Source: Legionella fallonii LLAP-10
GTDB taxonomy: Bacteria; Pseudomonadota; Gammaproteobacteria; Legionellales; Legionellaceae
Length of the DNA: 64,000 bases
NCBI RefSeq assembly: GCF_000953135.1
Contig: NZ_LN614827.1
Coordinates: 2,385,001 to 2,449,000 of the forward strand
Direction: 5' to 3'
Part shown: positions 1 through 9,202 of the stretch, piece by piece
How positions within the stretch are numbered: position 1 is the stretch's first letter
How the letters are laid out: the number at the start of each line of letters is the position of its first letter
Translations under genes and position numbers: made by a program
Notes under the pieces: model-generated
Databases searched by the model: none
Told to the model about the DNA's origin: nothing
What the model saw: only the letters and a program-made list of their open reading frames with translations

Positions 1-1
1 A

Positions 2-886
2 GATCAACTATCTATTTTCTTGTCTAAGAAAGCTCCCTTATACAATAAACAAGGGGAGGTTATAGGCATATTAGGAGTTTCTTTTGATATCACCGATCGT
101 AAAAAAATAGAACAAGATCTTTACTTAGCACAAATTGCCGCAGAAACAGCGAATCGGGCTAAATCCGAATTTCTACGCAATATGGAACATCAACTTCGTA
201 CCCCTTTTAGTGGCATATACAGCATAGTGCAGATGTTAGCTGAAACTGAAATTGAGACTGAAAAAAGAGAACTGTTAGAACTTACCTATGGTTCTGCTAA
301 AGAGTTCCTGGATTTGTTAAATGACATTATCGATTTTTCGCGCTATCAAGCAATATATGCCGCAGTTCTTGAAAAAAAATTCGATTTAAAAAAATTGATT
401 GAAAAAATAGTAATGATGCAGCAGGCCGCTGCGGTCTCCAAAAAACTTAAATTAAGCTCGGAATATCCCGACGATCTACCATCAATATTTATTGGAGATC
501 CTTACAAACTACGACGCATTTTGCTCAACCTTGTAAGTAATGCCATTCGTTTTACTTCCAAGGGCTCAGTCTCAATCCAAGTCAAATTAGGAAAAATAAT
601 TGATGAAAAAAATCTCATTTTACAGTTGGTTGTGATTGATACGGGCATAGGGATCCCTGCTGAAAAACAGTCTCTTATTTATGAAAAGTTTTATCGTATT
701 CACCCCGCGAATCAAAATAAATACCTAGGGGCAGGTCTAGGATTACATATAGTCAAACAATTGATGAACGAATTAGGTGGAGAGATTGAATTATCCAGCA
801 CCCTTGCTAAAGGAACAACTTTTGTTTGCACCATACCCTTTAAAAGACCGTTACTAGATGCTCTAATTGATGAGAATGACGATTAA
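2..886 (+). CDS. Sensor histidine kinase, 3' part (PAS-HisKA-HATPase)
   Basis: The reading frame is open to the left edge, so this is the C-terminal part of a larger gene; the TTG at 20 is not the true start. The first residues are the end of a PAS/PAC domain (GVSFDITDRKK). A dimerization/phosphoacceptor box follows (MEHQLRTP, His is the predicted phosphorylation site), then the ATPase boxes: N box (NLVSNAIRF), G1 (DTGIGIP) and G2 (GAGLGLHIV). It would autophosphorylate and pass phosphate to a response regulator not present in the window. No receiver domain follows. A decayed cyclase lies immediately downstream on the opposite strand, with the two stops 7 bases apart. Function from motifs is firm; the signal is unknown. 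Confidence 0.93.
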   Translation, partial: DQLSIFLSKKAPLYNKQGEVIGILGVSFDITDRKKIEQDLYLAQIAAETANRAKSEFLRNMEHQLRTPFSGIYSIVQMLAETEIETEKRELLELTYGSAKEFLDLLNDIIDFSRYQAIYAAVLEKKFDLKKLIEKIVMMQQAAAVSKKLKLSSEYPDDLPSIFIGDPYKLRRILLNLVSNAIRFTSKGSVSIQVKLGKIIDEKNLILQLVVIDTGIGIPAEKQSLIYEKFYRIHPANQNKYLGAGLGLHIVKQLMNELGGEIELSSTLAKGTTFVCTIPFKRPLLDALIDENDD

Positions 887-892
887 AACTCA

Positions 893-1165
893 CTATGGAC
901 CTTGATTCTCTACAAACCTATCAAACACATAGGGAACTATTTGACGGCTTATCCCTTTCATTGTAATGGGGGGACGACGGTGCGCCACGGCTATATCATG
1001 GACTTGCATATACGTTTCATAGCTCATAACGATGAATCCAGACTCAGCATTCGATTGCAAGCGCGCGGCAAGATTAGCTGCGGCCCAATAATGGTATAGC
1101 CCATGCGAGTATCACTACCGCGATAAGTGATATCTCATATTTATGCCTTGATATATAACTCTCCT
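893..1165 (-). pseudogene. Decayed class III adenylate/guanylate cyclase, C-terminal remnant
   Basis: The minus strand carries a recognisable class III nucleotide cyclase end broken by frameshifts. From about 1165 downward it reads RVIYQGINMRY (compare GINTGYC of the family). After a lesion, in another frame, it reads GSDTRMGYTIIGP (compare GSDxRMDYTIIG). After a shift of one base it reads NLAARLQSNAESGFIVMSYE and ITMKGISRQIVPYVFDRF, ending at a stop at 893-895. The matches run in the order of the catalytic domain. The N-terminal half is not visible. It cannot give an active enzyme. Homology to class III cyclases is clear from the motif series; which subfamily is an inference. Confidence 0.82.
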
Positions 1166-1184
1166 TTTCTCATTAGGAAAAAAA

Positions 1185-1204
1185 TTCAATAATCCAATAT
1201 TGAA
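1185..1204. promoter_or_regulatory. Inverted repeat upstream of the FAD protein gene
   Basis: TTCAAT and ATTGAA are separated by 8 bases, 22 bases before the start at 1227. It could be an operator or part of an AT-rich promoter; there is no other evidence of function. Confidence 0.25.
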
Positions 1205-1226
1205 CAATAAATAAACCCAGGGTACA

Positions 1227-2807
1227 ATGATTGGTCATTTAAAACCGAGTATGCTTTTTATGAATCCAGATGTAGTCATTGTTGGGGCCGGTCCTGTAGG
1301 ATTATTTACTGCTATTGAAATGATGTTACTCAATCCAACATTAAAGATAAAAATTATAGATCGTAATAAAGAATATACTCGTCATCACATTCTCAAATTA
1401 GAAGAAGAATCATTAATTAATTCAAATAGTTACAAAACATATGAGGAAGTAAGAAAACTCCATGGGTTTGTCCCAACCTCAGAAATTGAATCGACTTTTT
1501 TAAAAATTGCTCGAGAACTGAATGTAGAAATAGAAACAGGCGTAAAAGTTGAGGATAGTAAAGAGCTATTAAACCAATATCCTACCGCCCATACCATCAT
1601 AGGTGCCGATGGTGCGCATAGTATCGTAAGAAGACAAATATTCGATGATAAAAAAATCGTGGATACTAATCTGCAATATATTGTTGAAATTAAATATCAG
1701 GCTAAAGGAGCGACTTCACGCCTACCTAATCTAGTTTATGGTCCTGCCTTAGGACAAGTTCCTCATCTCGTCTCAGAAAATGTGGGTAAAGAAAAAGAAG
1801 GTTCTACTCCAGTATCCTTATTTATATTTGTAGACGAAGAAACTTACAAAGAAATCAGAGAAACCCCAAATGCAAAACTGACTGATTTGTACCCCAAAAC
1901 AAAATGCATGGAACAACTCATGAATACCATTAGGCCTTGGTTGTCATTAAGAAGGGCTGCTTTAAATGAAGAGATGGTGACAGACAGCGAAAAAATAAAT
2001 GGTGTTGCTCTTAGCGTCTATCAAAGTGAATGTTTTGCTAAAGAATTGAATGGAAAGCGAGTTTATTTAGTTGGAGATGCCGCAGCAGCAGTTCCCTACT
2101 TCCGCGCCTTAAATGCGGGTCTTATCGCCGCAACTGTAACAGCACAAAAAATTGCTGCTGCGGGGGCAAACTCTCCTGATTTAGAATCACTGAATAAGCA
2201 ACTAGCAGAATTAACCCAAGTTGAAATAAAAAAAGCTCATGACCAAAATAAAAAGGTTAATTTTGGTCGAGGGCTCAACTTTTTCCTTGCGAGTGCATCA
2301 AAAATAACAACTGGAGCATTACTAAATCCAAAATATGAAGAGGCCATGTTAAATGCTCGTGTTACACGCCCTCATATTTTTAGACGTAATCCACGTACAG
2401 TAATGATCTTTGGATTATTTTTGCTAATGGCAGCGCTCCTATTTACAGTTGCCCTAGCATCATTAGCTATGCCCCTGTGGCCTTCAACTTTATTAGCTTT
2501 AGCGGGAGCCACTGCAATTGTAGGTACCTGTATTCTTTTATTTAAATTAACCACTTTAATTATAGATATCATCAAAGATAAGAGTAATCCTATACAGCCC
2601 TTACCCGCATTCCCTTGGGAAAATGAGGATAAAGAAGAAGATTCCCTGCTTCCTTTAAGCAAACTCACATCTAATCCAAGTAAAAGTGAAACTCCGTCGC
2701 CTCAACAAGAACAAGACATTGCTCATTACCCTTCCCCATTAAAACAAAAGAGACCTGAACAAACTATATCAATGGAGCCCGGTTTAATGTCCTATTCTAT
2801 TAATTAA
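1227..2807 (+). CDS. FAD-dependent monooxygenase-like protein with C-terminal membrane hairpin (putative effector)
   Basis: A Rossmann FAD-binding motif at the N terminus (VVIVGAGPVGLFTA) and the second FAD-contacting motif (VYLVGDAAAAVPYFRALNAG) place this 526-residue protein with group A flavin monooxygenases (UbiH/kynurenine monooxygenase/MICAL type). The middle shows IIGADGAHSIVRR, the DG motif of that family. Unusually, two hydrophobic segments at about residues 393-455 and a Pro/Ser-rich polar tail follow. The enzyme part would thus be tethered to a membrane. ATGs at 1251 and 1260 are alternative starts close to the FAD motif. The next gene starts 3 bases after the stop, suggesting translational coupling. 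The Dot/Icm effector status is inference from architecture; the substrate is unknown. Confidence 0.8.
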   Translation: MIGHLKPSMLFMNPDVVIVGAGPVGLFTAIEMMLLNPTLKIKIIDRNKEYTRHHILKLEEESLINSNSYKTYEEVRKLHGFVPTSEIESTFLKIARELNVEIETGVKVEDSKELLNQYPTAHTIIGADGAHSIVRRQIFDDKKIVDTNLQYIVEIKYQAKGATSRLPNLVYGPALGQVPHLVSENVGKEKEGSTPVSLFIFVDEETYKEIRETPNAKLTDLYPKTKCMEQLMNTIRPWLSLRRAALNEEMVTDSEKINGVALSVYQSECFAKELNGKRVYLVGDAAAAVPYFRALNAGLIAATVTAQKIAAAGANSPDLESLNKQLAELTQVEIKKAHDQNKKVNFGRGLNFFLASASKITTGALLNPKYEEAMLNARVTRPHIFRRNPRTVMIFGLFLLMAALLFTVALASLAMPLWPSTLLALAGATAIVGTCILLFKLTTLIIDIIKDKSNPIQPLPAFPWENEDKEEDSLLPLSKLTSNPSKSETPSPQQEQDIAHYPSPLKQKRPEQTISMEPGLMSYSIN

Positions 2808-2810
2808 GCT

Positions 2811-3131
2811 ATGGATAACGACAACGTAGATCCATGCCCTTCTCCCCCCCAGGATAATCTCAGTAAGGTCTTTGCTTGTCTAGGAGTTTCTGTAGCCACT
2901 TATGGGTTGATACGTAAAGGAAACTACAAAGCGGCCCTGCTCTTATACCGTCATGGTGGTGGAGGGGTGAATTTTTACAAACAACAAGAAAATGGAGACC
3001 TTAAACGTATTTTTGCTCTTGATTATCATTCGTTTTGGGATGGGAAGCAAAATGTAACGAAACTCCACTATCATAGAGGAGCAAACTCGAGTCAAATGAA
3101 AAAACATCGTCCTTATCAAGGAGGATGGTAA
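2811..3131 (+). CDS. Small protein with Rhs-toxin-like C terminus
   Basis: A 106-residue protein coupled to the FAD protein gene (3-base gap). Residues 20-55 contain a weakly hydrophobic segment. The last 55 residues (FALDYHSFWDG ... KLHYHRGAN ... KKHRPYQGGW) are rich in His, Tyr and Trp and resemble the short C-terminal domains found at the tips of Rhs and related polymorphic toxins. I recognise the style but cannot name the family. No Rhs core and no obvious immunity gene are present. It may be a domain working with the FAD protein. Coding status is good because of spacing and composition; function is uncertain. Confidence 0.6.
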   Translation: MDNDNVDPCPSPPQDNLSKVFACLGVSVATYGLIRKGNYKAALLLYRHGGGGVNFYKQQENGDLKRIFALDYHSFWDGKQNVTKLHYHRGANSSQMKKHRPYQGGW

Positions 3132-3244
3132 GCACCAATTGATTTAACTTATTTTACACAAAAAGATCAAATAAATCCTTATTGATCATAAAATCAACAC
3201 AATTTCTTTTTTCAATATACTCATTTTTTTAAGGATTATGCTTT

Positions 3245-5098
3245 ATGCCTAATTTTTTTACAAGCCTTGCGCACGCAGGTGCCTCGACTATTCACGCATT
3301 AATAAAAGGCCCATCAAAGACTCCTAAAGAAATGTATGAGTCCCAAGAAACTCGTTTTCAAACCTTTCAAGGACTAATGAGTTCGCTGAGCTACCATTCC
3401 CAGCAACTTGAAGCCAGAAAGCAATATTGGTGCGCACAAACCTTTTTTTTGGCTCAATTAATAAAAGCCAATGAGCAAAAAATAGCTGGAATCATTGGTG
3501 CATCAGTTAATGTAGAAGATGAAGCTGGACTGCTTGAAACAATTAATAAACTCATCATCACCTTAGATAATGAACGCAATGTACAAAGATTTATTGAAGT
3601 TTTAACAGAAGATTGTCACAAAATTGAAACGACTCAGATAAAGCAAGTCGCTCCCCCTATTCCGGAGTCTGCTTCAGGCATACAGTATTATAATGGTGAT
3701 GTAATTGAATTAATTCAAAATTTATCCGTTCAAGGCACACTAGTTGTGGTAGACAATGCTCCTAACTCTCATCGTGATGGCGCGGCAAAATACTCTGCTG
3801 GTTCTGTTGAGGAACTATTTTCTCGTTATACTGATTCAGCCTTAAAAATGGCACTTCATTTTGATGACGTGCATCAACGTAATTACCAAATCGGATATTA
3901 CGCTTTTACAGAAAAACCAGAGGCTATTGATGTATTAGACTATCAAAAACGCTACCTGAAAATGGTATTGACAATTTGTAGCAATCTCATTCATAGAACA
4001 GAAGATTATCTTGAATCTGAAGATTTTTTAAATGATTTATTTACCTCTTTTCCTAATCAAAAAGATGAATCATTTAAATTACCTATTTATTTTGATATGC
4101 AAAATAATGTCTATGAAGTTCCAGTAGATGGCGGCTTTACCTCCGCACATTGGTTTGTCAATACCAAACAACTAAATACAGTAGAAGGGATTTTTCAGTT
4201 ACTAAAAATTCCCGATGTGAGCAAGCCAATCAATGTAGTAAGTTATGCGGCACCTGATTTGCGTAAATTAGAAACATCGCCTTTAGATGCCCGCGCTACA
4301 TCAAACAAAAGATTACAACGTCCTGCAGAAGAAGGTAATTTAGGATGCATGTTAGCAGCAGGGATTGCATTACAATGCCAACAAGCAATTCAACTAGCAC
4401 AACACTATAAAGCACAAGGAATCAACCAACCAATAGCGGTGATATTTGTCATGCCTGGATGTGGTGCCTTTAATAATCCGGAGCGAAGCACCGCAGCTCA
4501 TTTTATCAGCACTATCAAATATTTTTATCCTCAACTCGCAGAACATAACATTAGCTGCCATGTAGCAGAATTTAATCCCAAACTGTATAACCTATTAGTA
4601 CAGAGTAATGACCTCTATGGATCCGAATTAGGACAACTCAATGAATTGATTAATCAACTAGTTGAACCTCTCCTTCGGCAAAAAGTAATTGCGGTAAGAG
4701 AAAAAATAGTTGCCCTCTACGAGCATGGTGAGTCTGCAGAACATCTAACGAAACAGCTTAGATTAACGATTGAACTATTAATGTCTCAACCGGGAGAAAA
4801 ACGCAATCGAATAGTTACTGAATACGAGCAAAATGCCTTGAGCCTGCAAAAAAGTTCAGATAGTTTATGGAATGCATTAGCAGTAGCCATGATTGCCTTA
4901 GGGAGTCTCATCACCACTGTAGGTGTTGTTTTATGCGCTACTGGACTCGCTCTTCTCCCTGGGACAGGAGTAGCTGCTTGCGGCACAGCATTATTAGGGG
5001 TTGGCATCGGATTATTTGCCCAAAATAAACATAATGCGCTTATAAGAAAAACAACAGATTTGCTCGAAGAAATCGATAATACCCATCTATTGCCTTAA
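3245..5098 (+). CDS. Putative effector with degenerate microbial PARG-like domain and C-terminal membrane hairpin
   Basis: A 617-residue protein. Residues 1-130 look helical and are unassigned. From about 145 to 430 the order of motifs matches microbial-type poly(ADP-ribose) glycohydrolases (TIGR02452): VVVDNAPN (165-174), then DGAAKYSAGSVEELFSR (178-194), which aligns with the GGG-x6-8-QEE signature and keeps the double Glu at 189-190, then VVSYAAPDLR (331-340) and IFVMPGCGAFNNP (400-412). The triple glycine is reduced to DGA, so hydrolysis of ADP-ribose is uncertain; binding or a changed activity is possible. Residues about 543-592 form two hydrophobic segments rich in Gly and Ala. The gene stands alone with an AAGGA ribosome site before the ATG. 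Effector status is inferred. Confidence 0.72.
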   Translation: MPNFFTSLAHAGASTIHALIKGPSKTPKEMYESQETRFQTFQGLMSSLSYHSQQLEARKQYWCAQTFFLAQLIKANEQKIAGIIGASVNVEDEAGLLETINKLIITLDNERNVQRFIEVLTEDCHKIETTQIKQVAPPIPESASGIQYYNGDVIELIQNLSVQGTLVVVDNAPNSHRDGAAKYSAGSVEELFSRYTDSALKMALHFDDVHQRNYQIGYYAFTEKPEAIDVLDYQKRYLKMVLTICSNLIHRTEDYLESEDFLNDLFTSFPNQKDESFKLPIYFDMQNNVYEVPVDGGFTSAHWFVNTKQLNTVEGIFQLLKIPDVSKPINVVSYAAPDLRKLETSPLDARATSNKRLQRPAEEGNLGCMLAAGIALQCQQAIQLAQHYKAQGINQPIAVIFVMPGCGAFNNPERSTAAHFISTIKYFYPQLAEHNISCHVAEFNPKLYNLLVQSNDLYGSELGQLNELINQLVEPLLRQKVIAVREKIVALYEHGESAEHLTKQLRLTIELLMSQPGEKRNRIVTEYEQNALSLQKSSDSLWNALAVAMIALGSLITTVGVVLCATGLALLPGTGVAACGTALLGVGIGLFAQNKHNALIRKTTDLLEEIDNTHLLP

Positions 5099-5130
5099 AG
5101 GCTTAACTAAATTAAAGAGACTTTAATGAT

Positions 5131-5188
5131 TAATAGACCATTTGTATAACTAGCAGATTTTGCTTGAGTGCAAGAGGTCTATTTAGAT
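5131..5188. repeat. Intergenic element with inverted TAGACC ends
   Basis: The spacer contains TAGACCATTTGTATAACTAG and ends with CAAGAGGTCTA, so its ends are inverted. The left end resembles TAGACCTCTTGCATAACCAG at 53884. Two copies with this likeness suggest a dispersed intergenic repeat. No coding potential is seen here. Confidence 0.4.
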
Positions 5189-5285
5189 ATCAGTGAAGTA
5201 AGAGCATTATAAATAGAAAATTGAACATAAAACAAAAAGGATGTACAATAAGTTGTTTTAACTAAGCCTTATTTGAGAGAACTTA

Positions 5286-6167
5286 ATGGCTAATATTAAC
5301 ATAGCTTTTTTGATGCTTAATAAAAACGGACCACTACTCCACTATAAAGAGCATAAGAGCTCCAATAGAGCAAATTCAAGCTCATCAACAGAGTCAGAGG
5401 GAACTTGTGAGGGTTTTAAGAACGTCGCCGGGGTTCTTAAATTAATGGCGGAAGAGCAAAAAAATTATCAGTTCTTTGTAATTTACGATGAAAATGATCC
5501 TGAGAAGGACAAACATTTTGAACTTGCTACTCAAGCAATAAGAAAAAGCCAAAAAAAAGATATCGATCTCAGTGTCATATCTATAAATAATAATGTGCCA
5601 AATTGTCCCCCCCCTTTATATCATTCTTACGTTGATGCCGAACTTTCAGAATGTCAAACTGATCAACAACGCATTGAACATATTGCTCGTGATACGTTTA
5701 ATTCCATAAAGCGAGAATTGACTTTTGTGGAAGAGTTAAACAAGAAAAAGCTTCAATTTGAAAAACAACTATCATTAATCAAAGCCAAAGCTGAAAATTT
5801 AGATCAAAGAGGACATGACGCAGCCGCTAAAAAAGCTAATGAACTTCACCTACGTTTGACTGAATTATCTGACGGTTATTTCGAAAATCCATCTCGTGAT
5901 AACTATGAGTATTTCAAAAAAGAAGCGCAAGAAGCTATAAATAACTCAAAATCAGAACTTCAAAATCATAGAGGATGGAATCATATTTTAGCTAATATTG
6001 GTCTTGCAATTCTAGGTTTTCTTGTTTTATACGTTGCCGCAGTCGCGATCAATCGAGGTTTCTTTTTCACTCAAACCCAATCAGAAAAACTAGTAGAAGA
6101 CGTGGATCATCTAATTGATACAGATGAATATGAAGCAGATCTCTCTATCTTGGCTCCGAGACGATAG
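5286..6167 (+). CDS. Hypothetical protein with coiled coil and C-terminal transmembrane helix (putative effector)
   Basis: A 293-residue protein of unrecognised family. Residues 1-115 are a mixed alpha/beta-looking region with a Ser/Asn-rich insert near 24-38. Residues about 140-230 are strongly charged and helical with heptad character (LNKKKLQFEKQLSLIKAKAE). A single transmembrane helix follows at about 240-258 (ILANIGLAILGFLVLYVAAV), preceded by HRGWN, and then an acidic tail. The HRGW-plus-hydrophobic ending recalls a C-terminal module I associate with several Legionella effectors, but this is memory, not a search. An eight-base C run near 5607 lies inside the gene in the codons for NCPPPL. 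Confidence 0.65.
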   Translation: MANINIAFLMLNKNGPLLHYKEHKSSNRANSSSSTESEGTCEGFKNVAGVLKLMAEEQKNYQFFVIYDENDPEKDKHFELATQAIRKSQKKDIDLSVISINNNVPNCPPPLYHSYVDAELSECQTDQQRIEHIARDTFNSIKRELTFVEELNKKKLQFEKQLSLIKAKAENLDQRGHDAAAKKANELHLRLTELSDGYFENPSRDNYEYFKKEAQEAINNSKSELQNHRGWNHILANIGLAILGFLVLYVAAVAINRGFFFTQTQSEKLVEDVDHLIDTDEYEADLSILAPRR

Positions 6168-6214
6168 CGATTCTGCTCTATTCTTACCAACGTTTCACGG
6201 CTTGTGCTCAACTC

Positions 6215-6270
6215 GCCTGGGTGGAAATCCAATAGACTGAAACCCGGGTTTCACTTCGTTGCACCCAGGC
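6215..6270. repeat. Intergenic inverted repeat (CCTGGGTG ... CACCCAGG)
   Basis: GCCTGGGTG at 6215-6223 and CACCCAGGC at 6262-6270 are perfect inverted arms, with the palindrome AACCCGGGTT at 6241-6250 between them. It lies between two convergent genes and could act as a terminator-like hairpin or be a REP-type dispersed repeat. Confidence 0.55.
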
Positions 6271-6299
6271 TACAACAATGTCGTGATCTCAAATATCAT

Positions 6300-7571
6300 T
6301 TAAACCTTAATATTTTGACCAATTTGACTAGACGCCATGTAAAAACCAATGCTTTCCCCAGCCCTTTCCTTGCAGTCAATGGAACCTGATTGGGTCAAAG
6401 AATAATTCATCTCCAAAGGGTTGCAGATCATGGCTCTTACCAATCGCGATCCCGCTCCTGGCATACCGGCGTGCATTACTTTTTTATTATCGACTAGCAG
6501 AATGTCCCCTTTTTCCCATAAGCAAGATGAATAATAAGCTCTTATCAATTGCGCTAGCTCTTTAATATCTTGCTTGGTAAAACAACTTCCCACACGTACA
6601 TTATTATAAGAAGAGTCTTTGTTCTTCTTTATAGTAGCTTTCAACATATTAATTTTTGCACTTAAATTTTTAAATGCATTTTTAGGAGAATAAAATAGAG
6701 AGGCAAAAATCATATACGCATACTCCAAGATCTTCAACACAAATGTTGGCAATCTCCATACAAGTCGATGCCAAAACCATGTTTTTCCTGGATAATCATT
6801 CATAAAGCAACGTCGCATTTCTTCATTAAGACCAGTGATTTCAAATAAATTGATTTGCAATGATTTCTTTTTAGTTAATGGATGTTCAAAAATATTGGGT
6901 TTATACATGAGAACCAATTGCTCCTCCCCTTCGCCTACAACAGGAAGATCGAAGCGATTACAAATTTCTATTATGGTTTCCCTCGGTATTTGATAACGTT
7001 TCTCAACCTCAGAAACTAACCATTTAGATACAAAAAATGTATTGGATTCTAACTTATTCCTCAATCCTTCGCTCAACTGAGCATAGATTTTTTCCATGTT
7101 AATCAAACCAGTCTCACCACCAAGAAGTGAAGGTTGTAGACAACAAAAACAAATAAAACTAGGCACATCAGCACTATAATAGTTTTCACTATGAAAACCA
7201 CCAAGATATAAAGTTCCCCCTGTCTTGTACACTGCATTGGTATGTAATACATACTTTAAATCACCGGCATGAATTCGTCCCTCCTCTGACATAAAGGCTT
7301 CACTAATTCCGTTCAATCCTTGGATTTTCAGCACCGTATTTTCAAAATCACTATCTGAAGTAACATCAAAACCTCTTAGCAAAACGGCACCATAGTTTGC
7401 TATATCTTCAATTACTTTTTGGGAATTGGCAGCAAGAAATTGGTATAAAAAATTAAGGTCTTTGGATTCTTTAGCCTCAATAACGCGTGGCATTTCATGT
7501 TCTTCGGAAGCCATTAATCTCTCTTCTCTACGAAGAAAACGAGTATTCACTCCGACATACTCTTTATCCAT
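6300..7571 (-). CDS. TauD/TfdA-family Fe(II)/2-oxoglutarate dioxygenase
   Basis: A 423-residue protein with the iron-binding HxD/E motif as H127-S-E129 in GGFHSENYYSADVPSF. The distal His is near 367 (LLVDNKKVMHAGMPGAGSR), with the following Arg (376 or 379) suited to bind 2-oxoglutarate. GAVLLRGF near residue 61 is typical of SyrP/AmbD-type TauD relatives, which hydroxylate amino-acid or natural-product substrates. The stretch at about 255-310 between the metal ligands is longer than in TauD and looks hydrophobic/basic. The start is supported by GAGGAGT eight bases upstream. The gene is monocistronic. The substrate cannot be told. Confidence 0.82.
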   Translation of the reverse strand: MDKEYVGVNTRFLRREERLMASEEHEMPRVIEAKESKDLNFLYQFLAANSQKVIEDIANYGAVLLRGFDVTSDSDFENTVLKIQGLNGISEAFMSEEGRIHAGDLKYVLHTNAVYKTGGTLYLGGFHSENYYSADVPSFICFCCLQPSLLGGETGLINMEKIYAQLSEGLRNKLESNTFFVSKWLVSEVEKRYQIPRETIIEICNRFDLPVVGEGEEQLVLMYKPNIFEHPLTKKKSLQINLFEITGLNEEMRRCFMNDYPGKTWFWHRLVWRLPTFVLKILEYAYMIFASLFYSPKNAFKNLSAKINMLKATIKKNKDSSYNNVRVGSCFTKQDIKELAQLIRAYYSSCLWEKGDILLVDNKKVMHAGMPGAGSRLVRAMICNPLEMNYSLTQSGSIDCKERAGESIGFYMASSQIGQNIKV

Positions 7572-7654
7572 ATTGAGACACTCCTCTAAATGTATTGTCT
7601 TTCAATAACCACTATAGCACATATAAAAAAAGAGAATAAAATCAAGTGACCTTG

Positions 7655-9202
7655 TTACTGGCATCGTTGATAAATTGCATAATTGCTACTTGTCAGCAAA
7701 TAACAATAGTGTTGCCATAGGGGCTTAAATTCCGATGATTTTTGCATAAAGTTTAAATAATCAAACGAGCTCTTAAGCGAGTTTTTATGTGTATTAATGT
7801 CCACATAAACCAATTGTGGCCGATAGCGCTTAAAGTCTTCTATTATATAATGTCTCAGTTGCTGTTCTGCTATTAAGCACTCATTATCACACTGTTGAAG
7901 TGCGTATTGCTTATTTAATAGGCCGGGGAGCATCCATAAAGTAGGAAATCTCGAGCCGAGTTTAGAATCAGAATAATAAACAACAGGTAAAGTACGAGAT
8001 AAGTCAGTGGAAAAAAAGAATATATATTGATTCTGAGCATACTTCCTAGCAATGTTTGTTAATTGTTGAAAACTACTGGAGGTATTTTTATAGTAAAAAA
8101 GCCTATTATAAAAATCGACGAAGTAAGGCAGCAAAGTAAGATAGAATTGAGAAACAATAATTGCTGTAAGAAATGCGGGATACCATTTATTTTTATCTTT
8201 ATTGAGAACTAAATTATAAGCCAAAAGAGTTGCTAATAAGGAGTTCATAGTTATCAAAGGATAGGCATGATAAAACCATCCCTTGCCTTGAACAATAAAG
8301 GAAGACATAAACCCTAATATAATGACTATTAATAATAGCTCCATACGTCCTATACATTGTGATAACAGCAATGAGCCCAATATCAACAATACAGCATTAA
8401 CGAGAGCATGATTGGTCAATAGATCAATGATATTGTTATGCTCAGGCACATAAAATTTTAAAACCCAAGGTAAAATAATAGAATAAAAATCAGGCAGTAA
8501 AACAGCGATGGAAATTAAATAAGCAACGAATATCGCCAAAATCACTTGAGCCTCTAGTCGGAATAGTGTTTTCCAACTACGCCGCCAATACATCAATAAT
8601 AATTCGCAAAATACTAGACTAAATAAAAAATACGGCTTAATGGCAAAACCAAGTGCGGCCAAAACACTGATAGTAATCCTTAAAGTCGGCGTAAATTGGC
8701 GGTCAGAGGCGGACTGATAGAGCAAAAAATAATAAGGCATGGCCAAGATCAACATCAAATGCTCACGCTCACCAAAACAATAGGCCGATAAAATGAGCAA
8801 GCAAAAAGCTAAGGTAAGTAAGAGCCATAAGAAGCTCTTTTCACCATTGACTGTACCAGAGAATTGTAATGAATCACCAGGATTGAAGTTTACAGAGTTA
8901 ATATGAAGCAGATAATGACAAATAGTTAAAGAATAGATGATAAAAATATAAATAATGAGTTTAAATAGCAAAACGTTGCTTAGGGAAAAGGTATTAGCTA
9001 ACCAATTAATACCCATACTAAAATAATAAATTAATGGAGGATTACTCTCAAATAAATCGTGGACATAGTTACCGCCAGCCAATAACCGCTTTCCCCCTTC
9101 CAATAAAAACAGCATATCCCAATCCTGATATATATGGATTTGAATAAATACCGAAAGCACGAACAGTATAGCGAGGTAAATGACAAATGATTTTTGCCTC
9201 AT
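7655..9202 (-). CDS. Multi-pass membrane glycosyltransferase-like protein (GT-C type)
   Basis: A 515-residue protein with about ten or more hydrophobic segments up to residue 370 and a soluble C-terminal part. Just after the first segment comes an acidic loop (HIYQDWDMLFLLEGG) followed by AGGNYVHDLFESNPPLIYY. This is the pattern of the first periplasmic loop in GT-C transferases (ArnT/PMT-like, GT39/GT83), where the acidic residues are catalytic and the sugar donor is lipid-linked. It would therefore move a sugar from a polyprenyl-phosphate carrier at the periplasmic face. No partner genes are adjacent, so the acceptor is unknown. Confidence 0.65.
   Translation of the reverse strand: MRQKSFVIYLAILFVLSVFIQIHIYQDWDMLFLLEGGKRLLAGGNYVHDLFESNPPLIYYFSMGINWLANTFSLSNVLLFKLIIYIFIIYSLTICHYLLHINSVNFNPGDSLQFSGTVNGEKSFLWLLLTLAFCLLILSAYCFGEREHLMLILAMPYYFLLYQSASDRQFTPTLRITISVLAALGFAIKPYFLFSLVFCELLLMYWRRSWKTLFRLEAQVILAIFVAYLISIAVLLPDFYSIILPWVLKFYVPEHNNIIDLLTNHALVNAVLLILGSLLLSQCIGRMELLLIVIILGFMSSFIVQGKGWFYHAYPLITMNSLLATLLAYNLVLNKDKNKWYPAFLTAIIVSQFYLTLLPYFVDFYNRLFYYKNTSSSFQQLTNIARKYAQNQYIFFFSTDLSRTLPVVYYSDSKLGSRFPTLWMLPGLLNKQYALQQCDNECLIAEQQLRHYIIEDFKRYRPQLVYVDINTHKNSLKSSFDYLNFMQKSSEFKPLWQHYCYLLTSSNYAIYQRCQ

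Noticed and set aside
902..1099. Plus-strand open frame downstream of the kinase
   Set aside because: It overlaps the cyclase remnant in antisense, has no ribosome site and no protein-like composition.
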